A DNA stretch of 34,131 nt, from assembly GCF_001642795.1 (NCBI RefSeq), contig NZ_LKEH01000035.1, positions 130,579-164,709 of the forward strand. Reading direction: 5' to 3'. The position numbers and the translations under genes were made by a program. A model generated the notes under the pieces. That model searched no databases. It was not told the DNA's origin and was given only the letters and a program-made list of their open reading frames with translations. This DNA is from Pseudomonas viridiflava (GTDB taxonomy: Bacteria; Pseudomonadota; Gammaproteobacteria; Pseudomonadales; Pseudomonadaceae). This document shows, piece after piece, positions 7,495 to 15,784 of this stretch; position 1 is the stretch's first letter, and each line of letters starts with the position of its first letter.

Positions 7495-8187
7495 ATGGAA
7501 TATGCACCTTGCATCAGCCAGATTGCGACATTGCTGGCCGACCCCAAGCGCAGCGCAATGATTTGGGCTTTGATGGATGGTACTGCTCGCCCCGCCGATG
7601 AGCTGGCACTGTTGGCGGGTCTCTCGACCTCTTCGGCTGGCGCGCATCTGGCGCGTCTGGCCAGCGGCGGTCTGTTGAAGCAGGAGGCGCGGGGTCGCAA
7701 GCGCTTTTTTCGCCTGGCGGCGCCCGAGGTCGGTGCGGCGGTCGAGGCGCTGGCCAGTGCATCGCTGGTCAGTGCCGACCAGATCAGCCGAAGTGTGGCT
7801 CAGCCCATGCCTCCCTTGCCATTGCGTCGTGCGCGCATCTGTTGCGACCATTTGGGCGGCGAAATGGCGGCCGAGCTTTATCAGCGTCTGCTGGGTGCCG
7901 GGTGGATAGAGCAGCAGGAAAAGCGCCTCGAGGTCACGAGCAAGGGCATCGCCAAATTCGCCGAACGCGGTATCTACATTCCGGCGCTCGCCCAGCGCAA
8001 GCGTGAAACCGTTTGCGCCTGCGCCAACTGGAGCGAACGCAGCCCGCACCTGGGTGGTGCGCTGGGCGCAGGGCTGCTGCAACTGTTCATCCAGATGGGC
8101 TGGCTGCGCACGACTGAAGAATCCTGCACCTTGCAGGTATCATCGAGTGGGCAGCGGGAAATCAGCAAGATTGCATCCGCGGCATGA
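7495..8187 (+). CDS. ArsR/SmtB-like winged-helix regulator
   Basis: 230-residue regulator, about twice the size of a minimal ArsR protein. The N-terminal winged helix is at about residues 1-75 (IATLLADPKRSAMIWALMDG, then ELALLAGLSTSSAGAHLARLASGGLL). The C-terminal extension contains VCACANWSERSPHLGGALGAGLL; a Cys-x-Cys/Asp-WSER-x-HL signature recurs in a family of extended ArsR proteins, and its cysteines may sense a metal or a redox signal (inference). The start at 7495 is chosen over an in-frame ATG at 7468 because AGGGAG lies just before 7495. No neighbouring gene is an obvious target: the next gene is convergent beyond a repeat region, so it may act only on itself or at a distance. Confidence 0.85.
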   Translation: MEYAPCISQIATLLADPKRSAMIWALMDGTARPADELALLAGLSTSSAGAHLARLASGGLLKQEARGRKRFFRLAAPEVGAAVEALASASLVSADQISRSVAQPMPPLPLRRARICCDHLGGEMAAELYQRLLGAGWIEQQEKRLEVTSKGIAKFAERGIYIPALAQRKRETVCACANWSERSPHLGGALGAGLLQLFIQMGWLRTTEESCTLQVSSSGQREISKIASAA

Positions 8188-8501
8188 GTTACGCGGCGAA
8201 CACCGAACCGTGGTAGGTGTTGAACCCCAGGGCTGTGCTCATCGTCATACACAAGTCCTCCTGGAGGAATACGATGATCGTTCCTACGCTCTGCGTGGGA
8301 ATGCCTCCCAGGACGCTCCGCGTCCGCTCTCGAATGTGGCGCAGACGTGTGCCCAGGCTCTGGCGTTATCCACATCATGCGCTCGGCTCACTGAGTCCAC
8401 AGTCTGTGCCATTTGTGACGCGGAGCGTCACGGGATGCATGCCCACGCGGAGCATGGGCACGATCAGTGTCGAGGCTGTGGACGCAGGAAGTAATCCGGA
8501 T
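8188..8501. other. Gene-free region occupied by a palindromic repeat
   Basis: 314 bp between two convergent genes. Most of it is the four-hairpin element at 8276-8465. Open frames that run through it are shadows of the deaminase gene. One perfect DnaA-box 9-mer (TTATCCACA, 8366-8374) lies in the central part. Confidence 0.7.
8276..8465. repeat. Large inverted repeat with four nested hairpins
   Basis: The left arm (8276-8325) and right arm (8415-8465) are imperfect inverted copies of each other, about 50 bp each, around an 89-bp centre. Each arm itself holds two small hairpins: TTCCTACGC-tct-GCGTGGGAA (8281-8301) and GGACGC-tcc-GCGTCC (8311-8325) on the left; GTGACGC-gga-GCGTCAC (8415-8431) and GCCCACGC-gga-GCATGGGC (8441-8459) on the right. 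Both ends are GATCG-type. This resembles abundant intergenic repeats I associate with P. syringae genomes. It sits between convergent genes, where it may also end transcription. Confidence 0.85.
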
Positions 8502-9455
8502 TTACGGCTTCACCAGCCGTGCATCCAGGCTGTTCTGCGCAAGGCGTTTGGCCTGGTCTTCGGTCATGCCCAGATGGGTGTACAGGGCGTGGAAGTTTTC
8601 GGTGACGTAGCCGCCGAAGTAGGCCGGGTCGTCCGAGTTCACCGTGACCTTCACACCGCGCTCCAGCATGTCGAGGATGTTGTGTTGAGCCATGTCGTCG
8701 AACACGCAGAGTTTGGTGTTGGACAGCGGGCAGACGGTCAGCGGGATCTGTTCGTCGATGATGCGCTGCATCAAGCGTTCGTCTTCGATGGCGCGCACGC
8801 CGTGGTCGATGCGTTCGATTTTCAGCAGGTCCAGCGCTTCCCAGATGTACTCCGGCGGGCCTTCTTCGCCAGCGTGGGCCACGGTCAGGAAGCCTTCGTT
8901 GCGGGCGCGATCAAAGACGCGCTGGAACTTGCTCGGCGGATGGCCCATTTCCGAGCTGTCCAGACCGACCGCCACGAACGCGTCGCGGAAAGGCAGTGCC
9001 TGTGTCAGGGTTTTCTCGGCTTCTTCTTCGCTCAGGTGGCGCAGGAAGCTGAGGATCAGACCGCTGTCGACGCCCAGTTGCGACTTGCCGTCTTTGAGCG
9101 CTCCGGTGATTCCGGCCAGTACCACTTCGAACGCAATGCCACGGTCGGTGTGGGTCTGCGGATCGAAGAACGGTTCGGTATGAATCACATTCTGCGCCTT
9201 GCAGCGTTGCAGGTAGGCCCAGGTCAGGTCGTAAAAATCCTGCTCGGTGCGCAGCACGTCCGCGCCCTGGTAATACAGGTCGAGAAATTCCTGCAGATTG
9301 TTGAAAGCGTACGCCTTGCGCAGTGCTTCCACATCGTTCCACGGCAGGGCAATTTTGTTGCGCTCGGCCAGGGCAAACAGCAGCTCGGGTTCCAGCGAAC
9401 CTTCAAGGTGCAGGTGCAGTTCTGCCTTGGGCAGTGCGTTCAACCAGTCGTACAT
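8502..9455 (-). CDS. add: Adenine/adenosine deaminase
   Basis: 317-residue metal-dependent amidohydrolase of the adenosine deaminase family, a cytosolic purine-salvage enzyme. The visible active-site motifs are ELHLHLEGS with His14 and His16 (zinc ligands), HAGE (194-197), DHG (217-219), PLSN (243-246) and SDDP (274-277). At 317 residues it matches the shorter bacterial branch. Members close to P. aeruginosa PA0148 were reported to prefer adenine, giving hypoxanthine and ammonia, so adenine is the likelier substrate. This substrate preference is inferred, not visible. It lies 82 bp downstream of the dioxygenase gene on the same strand, the same pairing as PA0147-PA0148. Confidence 0.92.
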   Translation of the reverse strand: MYDWLNALPKAELHLHLEGSLEPELLFALAERNKIALPWNDVEALRKAYAFNNLQEFLDLYYQGADVLRTEQDFYDLTWAYLQRCKAQNVIHTEPFFDPQTHTDRGIAFEVVLAGITGALKDGKSQLGVDSGLILSFLRHLSEEEAEKTLTQALPFRDAFVAVGLDSSEMGHPPSKFQRVFDRARNEGFLTVAHAGEEGPPEYIWEALDLLKIERIDHGVRAIEDERLMQRIIDEQIPLTVCPLSNTKLCVFDDMAQHNILDMLERGVKVTVNSDDPAYFGGYVTENFHALYTHLGMTEDQAKRLAQNSLDARLVKP

Positions 9456-9537
9456 GTGCTTTTCTCATCAGGTGCAGATCGCGGGCATTCTACAGATGCA
9501 CGTCGCCGCGTTGGGTAAAACCTGACCGACCGTTCAA

Positions 9538-10506
9538 CTAAGACGCTTTCTCCTGCTCTCGACGATAGGCATAGGTGTCGGAAAAGCGTGACAACAGGAA
9601 CTCGGCACAGGTAGTGACAGGATAGCGGGCCGGCTGGCTTTCGCTCTGGCAACCGGGCAGGCATTCGATGCGTGTGTCCGGATGAGGTTCGGCGAAAAAC
9701 GGCATCGAATAACGGTCGACACCCAGCGGGCTGATGACCCGGTGCGGCGTGGACAGGTAACGGTCGTTGCTCCAGCGCGCCATCATGTCGCCAAGGTTGA
9801 CCACGAACGTACCCTCGATGGGCGGCGCGTCGATCCACTCGCCCCTTACATCGCGCACTTGCAGACCGCCCGCAGCGTCCTGATGCAACAGGGTGATGCA
9901 GCCGTAATCGGTGTGCGCGCCTGCGCCTTGCTGTTCTTTCGAGGTCGCGGTGTGACGCGGCGGGTAGTGGATCATGCGCAGCACGCTGACCGGGTCCTTG
10001 AAGCGCTTGTCGAAGAAGTCCCGCTCGATGCCCAGTGCCAGGGTCATGGCACGCAGCAGGGTTTGCGCCAGTGCCTGCATGTCCAGGTAATGCTGTTCCA
10101 TCAGGCTTTCCCAGCCCGGCAGATCGGGATGTCGATTCGGTCCGCGCAGCGGTTTGCCCGCCAGCACGTCAGGATGCCCGGCATCCATGTGCAGGCCCAT
10201 GTCAAAGGTTTCTTTCAGATCGCTCGGCAGGCTGGGGTCCAGTTGCTCGGTGGCAATGGCGCCATAGCCGCGATGATGAGTGCTTTGGGTAATGTCGATC
10301 CTGAGCTTTTCCGCCGCCGGTTGGGCGAAGAAACGCTGGGCAGCCGATTGCACCTGCTCGATCCGCTGCGGTGTGATCGGGTGTCCCGTGATGTAGAAGA
10401 AACCCCATTCGCGACAGGCACTGTCGATCTGGCTGGCAACGGTCTGCCAGGCCTCGGTGTCCGTGCCGTAGAGCGGGGCGATATCGATGATGGGAAGCTG
10501 ATCCAT
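9538..10506 (-). CDS. 2-oxoglutarate/Fe(II)-type dioxygenase (isopenicillin N synthase family)
   Basis: 322-residue cytosolic non-haem iron oxygenase. The N-terminal DIOX_N region (PIIDIAPLYG, WGFFYITGHPI) is followed by the double-stranded beta-helix core. The iron triad is His198 and Asp200 (AGAHTDYG) plus His255 (STPHRV), and the co-substrate-binding Arg266 lies in RYSMPFF. Complete for the family. The substrate is unknown; the location between the adenine deaminase and a purine-type binding protein, and its counterpart PA0147 in the same setting, suggest a role with purines or modified nucleobases (inference). The start at 10506 gives the standard N-terminus. Confidence 0.9.
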   Translation of the reverse strand: MDQLPIIDIAPLYGTDTEAWQTVASQIDSACREWGFFYITGHPITPQRIEQVQSAAQRFFAQPAAEKLRIDITQSTHHRGYGAIATEQLDPSLPSDLKETFDMGLHMDAGHPDVLAGKPLRGPNRHPDLPGWESLMEQHYLDMQALAQTLLRAMTLALGIERDFFDKRFKDPVSVLRMIHYPPRHTATSKEQQGAGAHTDYGCITLLHQDAAGGLQVRDVRGEWIDAPPIEGTFVVNLGDMMARWSNDRYLSTPHRVISPLGVDRYSMPFFAEPHPDTRIECLPGCQSESQPARYPVTTCAEFLLSRFSDTYAYRREQEKAS

Positions 10507-10540
10507 GAAGCGGTCCTGGAAATCGGGTGGTCTTCAAAGT

Positions 10541-10569
10541 GATCGCGCCCTTTGAGTATGGACGCGATC
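10541..10569 (-). terminator. Hairpin after the BMP gene
   Basis: GATCGCG (10541-10547) pairs with CGCGATC (10563-10569), with possible further CC/GG pairing inside. It starts 12 bp past the stop codon of the BMP gene. There is no U-tract, so it may stabilise the 3' end rather than terminate. Confidence 0.5.
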
Positions 10570-10580
10570 CCTCGGGCAGA

Positions 10581-11675
10581 TTACTTCGGCAACTCGGCCT
10601 TGATGCCCTCGACGTAGTAGTTCATCGACGCCAGCTCGGCGTTGGTTGCGACCACGCCAGCCGGGATCTTCACAGTGCCGGTCTGGTCCTTGATCGGGCC
10701 GGTGAACGGATGGAATTCGCCGCTTTCGATGCTGGCAATGAGCGTCTGAGCTTCAGCTTTCACGTCGGCAGGGACGATGTCGCTGATCGGCAGCTCAACC
10801 GTGCCTTCCTTCAGGCCGCCCCAGTAGTCCTGAGGTTTCCAGGTACCCGCGAGTACGCCTTCGGCCGCCTGAATGTAATGCGGCCCCCAGTTGTTGACGA
10901 TGGAGGTCAGGACAGCTTTGGGTCCGAAGTGCGCCATGTCCGACGCGTAGCCGACGGCGTATACGCCACGACGTTCGGCGGTCTGGATCGGTGCCGGGCT
11001 GTCGGTGTGTTGGAAAACCACGTCCACACCCTGATCGATCAGCGCGTTGGCGGCGTCGGCTTCCTTGCCCGGATCGAACCAGGAGTTGACCCACACCACC
11101 TTGATCTCGGTGCCGGGGTTGTACTTGTTCAGCGCCAGCTGGATGGCGTCGATGTCACGCAGCACTTCGGGGATCGGGAACGAGGCGACGTAACCGATCT
11201 TCTTGGTCTTGGTCATTTTCGCGGCGATGTAACCACTAACGTAACGCCCTTCATAGGTGCGGGCCAGGTAGGTGCCCATGTTCTTGTCCTGCTTGTAGCC
11301 GGTGGCGTGCTCGAACTTCACCTTGGGAAACTGCTTGGCGACTTTCAGGGTCGGGTTCATGTAGCCGAAGGAGGTGCTGAAAATCAGGTCATAGCCGCCC
11401 TTGGCCATGTTGCGGATCACGCGTTCGGCGTCGGCACCTTCCGGCACGTTTTCCACGTAGCTGCTGCTGACCTTGTCGCCCAGCGCCGCGACCATCGCCT
11501 TGCGGCCCTGTTCGTGCTGATAGGTCCAGCCGTGGTCGCCGATAGGGCCGATGTAGACGAAGCCGACTTTCAACGGATCGGCTGCCGAGGCGAGCAGGCT
11601 GGCGCCCAGACCGACGACAGCGGTCATGGCGCACAGCAGTTTTTTCAGGGGACGGCGTGGGGTGGTCAGGTGCAT
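10581..11675 (-). CDS. BMP-family substrate-binding protein (purine/nucleoside-type ABC importer)
   Basis: 364-residue periplasmic binding protein of the basic membrane protein family (PnrA-like), whose characterised members bind purine nucleosides or related compounds. The signal peptide has a KK-containing n-region, a hydrophobic core at about 13-30 and a likely cleavage near ASAADP. The mature start KVGFVYIGPIGDHGWTY is the BMP hallmark; SPAPIQTAERRGVYAVGYA and AVLTSIVNNWGPHY follow later. The start at 11675 has AAGGAG upstream; the longer frame would bury the signal peptide. Its cognate permeases and ATPase are most likely those at 22962-26553, more than 11 kb away on the same strand. It lies next to the dioxygenase and adenine deaminase genes. 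Confidence 0.9.
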   Translation of the reverse strand: MHLTTPRRPLKKLLCAMTAVVGLGASLLASAADPLKVGFVYIGPIGDHGWTYQHEQGRKAMVAALGDKVSSSYVENVPEGADAERVIRNMAKGGYDLIFSTSFGYMNPTLKVAKQFPKVKFEHATGYKQDKNMGTYLARTYEGRYVSGYIAAKMTKTKKIGYVASFPIPEVLRDIDAIQLALNKYNPGTEIKVVWVNSWFDPGKEADAANALIDQGVDVVFQHTDSPAPIQTAERRGVYAVGYASDMAHFGPKAVLTSIVNNWGPHYIQAAEGVLAGTWKPQDYWGGLKEGTVELPISDIVPADVKAEAQTLIASIESGEFHPFTGPIKDQTGTVKIPAGVVATNAELASMNYYVEGIKAELPK

Positions 11676-11825
11676 CGGGTCTTGCTCCTTGCAGTCTTGT
11701 TGGAGTGGATACTCCGCCAATGCAAATAGCTGACCACAAAGACAAGTTATGACGCAGACGCGCTGCAGACCGTTCTACTCCCGTTTATATGCAGCGCGAC
11801 GGTGCAGGTTACAGGCCCTTCGCCG

Positions 11826-12617
11826 CTAACTGGTGCAGCGAGTGCTGCGTTCGACGATGCACATGGGCGTGCCTGCCACGGGTTCGCGCATGATCTGCAC
11901 CTGAACATCGAACACTCGACACACCAGTTCGGCGTTCAATACGTCACCGGGTGTACCGCTGGCCACCAGCCGTCCGGCCTGCATGACCGCCAAATGGTCA
12001 GCGTAACGGCAGGCCTGGTTAATATCGTGCAACACGGTGATGACCGTCTTGCCCTCGGCGCTGAGGGCACGCATCAGGTCCAGCAGTTCGACCTGATGGC
12101 TGATGTCCAGGTAGGTGGTCGGCTCGTCGAGCAGCACGATGGCGGCGTCCTGCGCCAGAATCATCGCCAGCCATGCGCGCTGGCGTTGCCCGCCGGACAG
12201 GTCGGACAACGGCCGGTCGGCGAGGGTCTCCAGTTCCATGCGCTGCAAGGCCTGCTCGACACTGTGCTGATCCGCGCCGCTCAGACGACCCCAAAGGCTG
12301 TTGTGCGGACTGCGGCCATAAGCAACCAGCTGACGCACGCTCACGCCTTCGGGGATGGGCAATACCTGCGGCAGGAACGCCACCTTGCGGGCCAGATCCC
12401 GTGCCGACAGATCGCGGTAGGCCTTGCCGTCCAGACTCAGACTGCCGGCCTGCGGCGTGAGAATTCTCGCAAACGCCTTGAGCAGCGTGGACTTGCCACA
12501 ACCGTTGGGGCCGATCAGCGCGGTGACCTTTCCGGGCGGCGGGCTGAACGACAGGTCCTGCACGATGCGGGTTGCGCCGTAGCCGATGTCGAGTTGCTGT
12601 GCCTGAAGAATGCTCAT
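11826..12617 (-). CDS. fecE: Iron(III)-dicitrate ABC transporter ATPase FecE
   Basis: 263-residue cytoplasmic ATPase. Walker A GPNGCGKST is at 36-44, the Q-loop is FLPQ near 81-84, the signature LSGGQ at 140-144, Walker B LLDEPT at 162-167 and the H-loop in VLHDINQACRYAD. The overall sequence is that of the FepC/FecE/BtuD group that powers iron-siderophore, iron-citrate or cobalamin import. It starts 4 bp after fecD ends, so it is the last gene of a fecBCDE-ordered operon. The FecE name rests mainly on the strong FecB identity. Confidence 0.9.
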   Translation of the reverse strand: MSILQAQQLDIGYGATRIVQDLSFSPPPGKVTALIGPNGCGKSTLLKAFARILTPQAGSLSLDGKAYRDLSARDLARKVAFLPQVLPIPEGVSVRQLVAYGRSPHNSLWGRLSGADQHSVEQALQRMELETLADRPLSDLSGGQRQRAWLAMILAQDAAIVLLDEPTTYLDISHQVELLDLMRALSAEGKTVITVLHDINQACRYADHLAVMQAGRLVASGTPGDVLNAELVCRVFDVQVQIMREPVAGTPMCIVERSTRCTS

Positions 12618-12621
12618 GGGA

Positions 12622-13590
12622 TCAACCTTTGAATCGGGCCAGCAGCCACAGGAAATATGGAGCGCCGATCACCGCCGTGAGAATCCCGGCCGGGATCTCG
12701 CTGGGCGCGATCAGCGTGCGACCGAGCGTGTCGGCCAGCACCAGCAGCAATGCGCCCAGCACCATGGAGGCGGGCAGCAGGAACTGATGATGACCGCCGA
12801 CCAGTCGACGGGCCATGTGCGGCGCGACCAGCCCGACGAAACTGATCGGGCCGATGATCCCGACGCCCATGCTGGTCAGCAGCACCGCACTGCCCATCGC
12901 CAGCCAGCGTGTGCGCGTAAGACCGGTGCCCAGGCTCTGCGCCGCTTCGTCACCCAGACCGATCAGGTTCAGCGGCTTGGCCAGCAACAGCGAGACCGGG
13001 ATCAGAATCAGCAACGGCACGGCCAGCAGCACGTGGTGCCAGTTGCGGCTCCACAGGCTGCCGGTCAGCGCCAGCAACGCGGTGTTGATGTCCAGCGGGT
13101 TGGACAGGATCAGAAACTCGGTGATGCTCGACAGCGTGACGGCAATGGCCACACCCGAGAGTGCGAAGCGCACACCGGAGAACTGCACGCCGGTGTTGTA
13201 CAGCGCCAGCAGCAGTGCGCCGCCCGCACCGCCCAGACACGCCACGAACGGCAGCGCTGAGACCGGCAAATGTGGAAAGCCGATGATCGCGATGGTCAGC
13301 GCCAGCCCCGCGCCTTGCGTCACGCCGAGGATTTCCGGCGAGGCCAGCGGGTTGCGGATAACGCCCTGCACGATGGCACCGGCCAGACCGAACGCACAGC
13401 CGGTGACAATGGCAATCAAACCTCGCGGCAATCGGTGGTTCCAGACTTCGAAGTCCTTGCTGTCATGAGCGATCAGATGGTCGAGCACCGCGCCCGGCGT
13501 CAGCCATACCGTGCCCGCACTCAGGCTCAGTAACAGTGCCAGCAGCAACAGACCGATCAGGATCAGCAGTCTTGAGCGAGGCTGGCTCAT
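12622..13590 (-). CDS. fecD: Iron(III)-dicitrate ABC transporter permease FecD
   Basis: 322-residue inner-membrane permease of the FecCD/BtuC family, with about nine to ten hydrophobic helices. The family motifs are seen: RLPRGLIAIVTGCAFGLAGA near 50-70, RNPLASPEILGVTQGA, and SFVGLVAPHMARRLVG near 250, the EAA-like coupling region. The frame is open much further upstream, but the start at 13590 (MSQPRSRLL) begins the first membrane helix and overlaps the fecC stop as ATGA. The partner permease is fecC. Confidence 0.92.
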   Translation of the reverse strand: MSQPRSRLLILIGLLLLALLLSLSAGTVWLTPGAVLDHLIAHDSKDFEVWNHRLPRGLIAIVTGCAFGLAGAIVQGVIRNPLASPEILGVTQGAGLALTIAIIGFPHLPVSALPFVACLGGAGGALLLALYNTGVQFSGVRFALSGVAIAVTLSSITEFLILSNPLDINTALLALTGSLWSRNWHHVLLAVPLLILIPVSLLLAKPLNLIGLGDEAAQSLGTGLTRTRWLAMGSAVLLTSMGVGIIGPISFVGLVAPHMARRLVGGHHQFLLPASMVLGALLLVLADTLGRTLIAPSEIPAGILTAVIGAPYFLWLLARFKG

Positions 13591-14576
13591 AGCGCGCGCC
13601 TCGCCAGAAACAGGAAGAACGGCGCGCCAATCAATGCCGTCACCACGCCCGCTGGCGTTTCGACCGGGAACGCCACGGCGCGGCTGATCAGGTCGGACGC
13701 CAGCACAATCGCGGCGCCCAGCCCGGCGCTGACGGGGATCAGCCAGCGGTAATCGTTGCCCAGCCACTGGCGGGCAATGTTCGGCGCGATCAGGCCGACA
13801 AAACCAATGGGGCCGACGGCGCAGACACTCGCGCCGACCAGCACCAGACTGACCACGAACACCAGCAGACGCAGCGCACCGATGCGCACGCCCAGGGAAC
13901 GGGCGGCGTCCTCGCCAAGGTTGATCAGATTCAGGCGTGGCGCGCAGACAATCGCCAGCACGACGCCGATCAGTGTGCAGGGCCACAGCAATTGCAGTTG
14001 TTCAGCGCCGACGTTGGCCAGCGACCCGGCCAGCCAGTTCAGGACGCTTTGCGCCTGGGCTTCAACGAGAATCACGGTCAGGCGGGTCAGCGCCGCGCAT
14101 AACGCCGCCACCGCCACGCCCGCCAGCACCAGTCGGCCTTGCGATGTGGCAGGCGACCACGCGCCGCCGAGGCTGAACACCGTAATCCACGCCAGAGCGC
14201 CACCCAGGCAGGTCATCAGTAATGCACCGCCGGGGAAGGGCAGGGCAATCAGCCCTGTGGAAAACAGCGCCAGACCCAGCGCCGCGCCCGCTGTCACGCC
14301 GAACAGAGACGGGGAGGCCAGCCGATTGCGGGTGATGCCTTGCATCAAGGCTCCGGCCACGCCGAGGCAGGCGCCGACCAGCGCCGCGCACAAGGCTCGC
14401 GGTACACGCAGTTGCGCAACGATGTAGGCGATGTTGCCGCCCTCGCGTCCCAGCGTGAACAGCCCGTTCCAGGCGTCGATCTGCCGGATGGTGAAGGGCG
14501 ACAGGGCGAACAGCGACATCCAGAACAGGCCCAGACAACCTGCGGCGATCACGCTCGCCATCAGCCAGCGACGCAT
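13587..14576 (-). CDS. fecC: Iron(III)-dicitrate ABC transporter permease FecC
   Basis: 329-residue FecCD-family permease. The motifs are LRVPRALCAALVGACLGVAG, RNRLASPSLFGVTAGA and GFVGLIAPNIARQWLG. The ATG directly abuts the fecB stop codon (TAAATG) and the 3' end overlaps fecD by 4 bp, so fecB-C-D-E are translationally coupled. It forms the membrane channel with FecD, carrying iron released by FecB into the cytoplasm. Confidence 0.92.
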   Translation of the reverse strand: MRRWLMASVIAAGCLGLFWMSLFALSPFTIRQIDAWNGLFTLGREGGNIAYIVAQLRVPRALCAALVGACLGVAGALMQGITRNRLASPSLFGVTAGAALGLALFSTGLIALPFPGGALLMTCLGGALAWITVFSLGGAWSPATSQGRLVLAGVAVAALCAALTRLTVILVEAQAQSVLNWLAGSLANVGAEQLQLLWPCTLIGVVLAIVCAPRLNLINLGEDAARSLGVRIGALRLLVFVVSLVLVGASVCAVGPIGFVGLIAPNIARQWLGNDYRWLIPVSAGLGAAIVLASDLISRAVAFPVETPAGVVTALIGAPFFLFLARRAL

Positions 14577-15497
14577 TTAAGGGTTGATCACGGCCTTGCC
14601 GCCCTTGAGGACTGCAAGCGCATCATCGGCAATCTGCTCGGACGCCATGATCCCGCGATTGCGCGCCCAGCTGTCGCCATCCACTTCGGCGACCTGTTTG
14701 TTGCGCACCGCACTCAGTACCTGCCACAGCGGCTGCTTGCTCCAGTTGTCCACCAGACTCGGGCGACGATAGTGCCCGACCAGCAGCCAGCCCGGATCCA
14801 GCGCCAGTAATTGCTCAAGGCTGACGAACTCGGTCGGCGCGGCGTTCTTGCGCACTTCCGGCACCTGCAGACCGATCGCCTTCAACACGCTGCCTGCATA
14901 AGAGTGCGGGCCATGCACCGAGAAGCTGTCTTCACGGGCGACGCCGAACAGCACTTTGGTGTCGGCCGGAATCTGCGCAGCGACGGCTTTCAGGTGCTCG
15001 CGGTTTTCAGCGATACGCGCCTGCATCTGCGGGCCTTTGCCCAGCGCAGTGCCGATCAGCTCGGCGGATTTCAGGCTCCCTTCATAATCTTCGCCGCGCG
15101 ACGGCAGCATCAGCGTGGGCGCCAGACTTTTCAGATCGTTGTACAGCGCCTGATGACGACCCAGGTCGGCAATGATCAGATCCGGCTTGAGGCGTGCGAT
15201 AACTTCTATATTCGGCTGCGAACGAAGGCCTACCGACTGCCATTCGCCAACGGCCTTGCGCGCCTTGGGCAGCACGCGGTTGGCATCGCCATCATCGGCG
15301 GCGCCTACGGGCGTCACGCCGACCGAGGCCAGACTGTCGAGAAAGGAAAACTCCAGCACCACCACGCGCTTGGGCGCATCGGACAAGTGAACCTTGTGCT
15401 GGCCGTCATCAATGTCGATAGGCACTGCCTGGGTGGCGCAAGCCATGGCCGCCAGCAGACTGCCGGCCAGCAGAGATGTCAGTCGAAAAGCACGCAT
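14577..15497 (-). CDS. fecB: Iron(III)-dicitrate periplasmic binding protein FecB
   Basis: 306 residues with a signal peptide (cleavage probably after ATQA, residue 24). The body aligns closely, from memory, with E. coli FecB: KRVVVLEFSFLDSLASVGV, ADDGDANRVLP, WQSVGLRSQP, LKPDLIIADLGRH, LLVGHYRRPSLVDNW, DGDSWARNRGI. This makes iron(III)-dicitrate the likely ligand rather than a hydroxamate or catecholate siderophore. It is the first gene of the operon. No TonB-dependent FecA, sigma factor FecI or sensor FecR is present nearby, and no convincing Fur box is seen in the 287-bp upstream gap. Confidence 0.92.
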   Translation of the reverse strand: MRAFRLTSLLAGSLLAAMACATQAVPIDIDDGQHKVHLSDAPKRVVVLEFSFLDSLASVGVTPVGAADDGDANRVLPKARKAVGEWQSVGLRSQPNIEVIARLKPDLIIADLGRHQALYNDLKSLAPTLMLPSRGEDYEGSLKSAELIGTALGKGPQMQARIAENREHLKAVAAQIPADTKVLFGVAREDSFSVHGPHSYAGSVLKAIGLQVPEVRKNAAPTEFVSLEQLLALDPGWLLVGHYRRPSLVDNWSKQPLWQVLSAVRNKQVAEVDGDSWARNRGIMASEQIADDALAVLKGGKAVINP

Positions 15498-15784
15498 GAC
15501 GAATGTCCTTTTGTTACTGAAGCTGAATCACTGAAACGGAACCGCGAAAACCCGTTCACGCAAACCTGGTCGTGAAACAGGCGCGCCAGAAAGGTCGCGA
15601 AGAAAACGGCGGGCACTATTTCACATCGTGACGACGGGATCAAAAGTCATTTACGCATGGGTGGCGTTCCCATTCGGGGCATTTTTTGAAACCTTTTGTC
15701 ACACCCTGCACTCTGAACGGCTTCAATGACAGACACCTTCATATACATCCGCGGCGATGTGTCGCAAGGGTTTGGGGAACAAAC
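15498..15784. other. Divergent intergenic region between fecB and the antiporter
   Basis: 287 bp that must carry both promoters. I see no Fur-box-like sequence and no long hairpin except a small GCGA-TGTG-TCGC just before the antiporter ribosome-binding site. An in-frame ATG at 15686 exists for the antiporter, but the added residues look non-coding. Confidence 0.5.

Noticed and set aside
8276..8465. CRISPR array or insertion-sequence ends
   Set aside because: The repeats are inverted hairpins, not regularly spaced direct repeats, and there is no transposase or target-site duplication.
8217..9518. A 433-codon plus-strand open frame over the repeat and the deaminase gene
   Set aside because: It is antisense to the deaminase, whose active-site motifs are complete, and begins inside repeat DNA.
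12622..13986. A 454-residue version of FecD starting at 13986
   Set aside because: The extra N-terminus is an out-of-frame reading of fecC; the start at 13590 overlaps the fecC stop in the usual ATGA manner.
15498..15784. A riboswitch or Fur box controlling chaA or fecB
   Set aside because: No conserved riboswitch core was recognised, and no sequence close to the GATAATGATAATC-type Fur consensus was found by eye.
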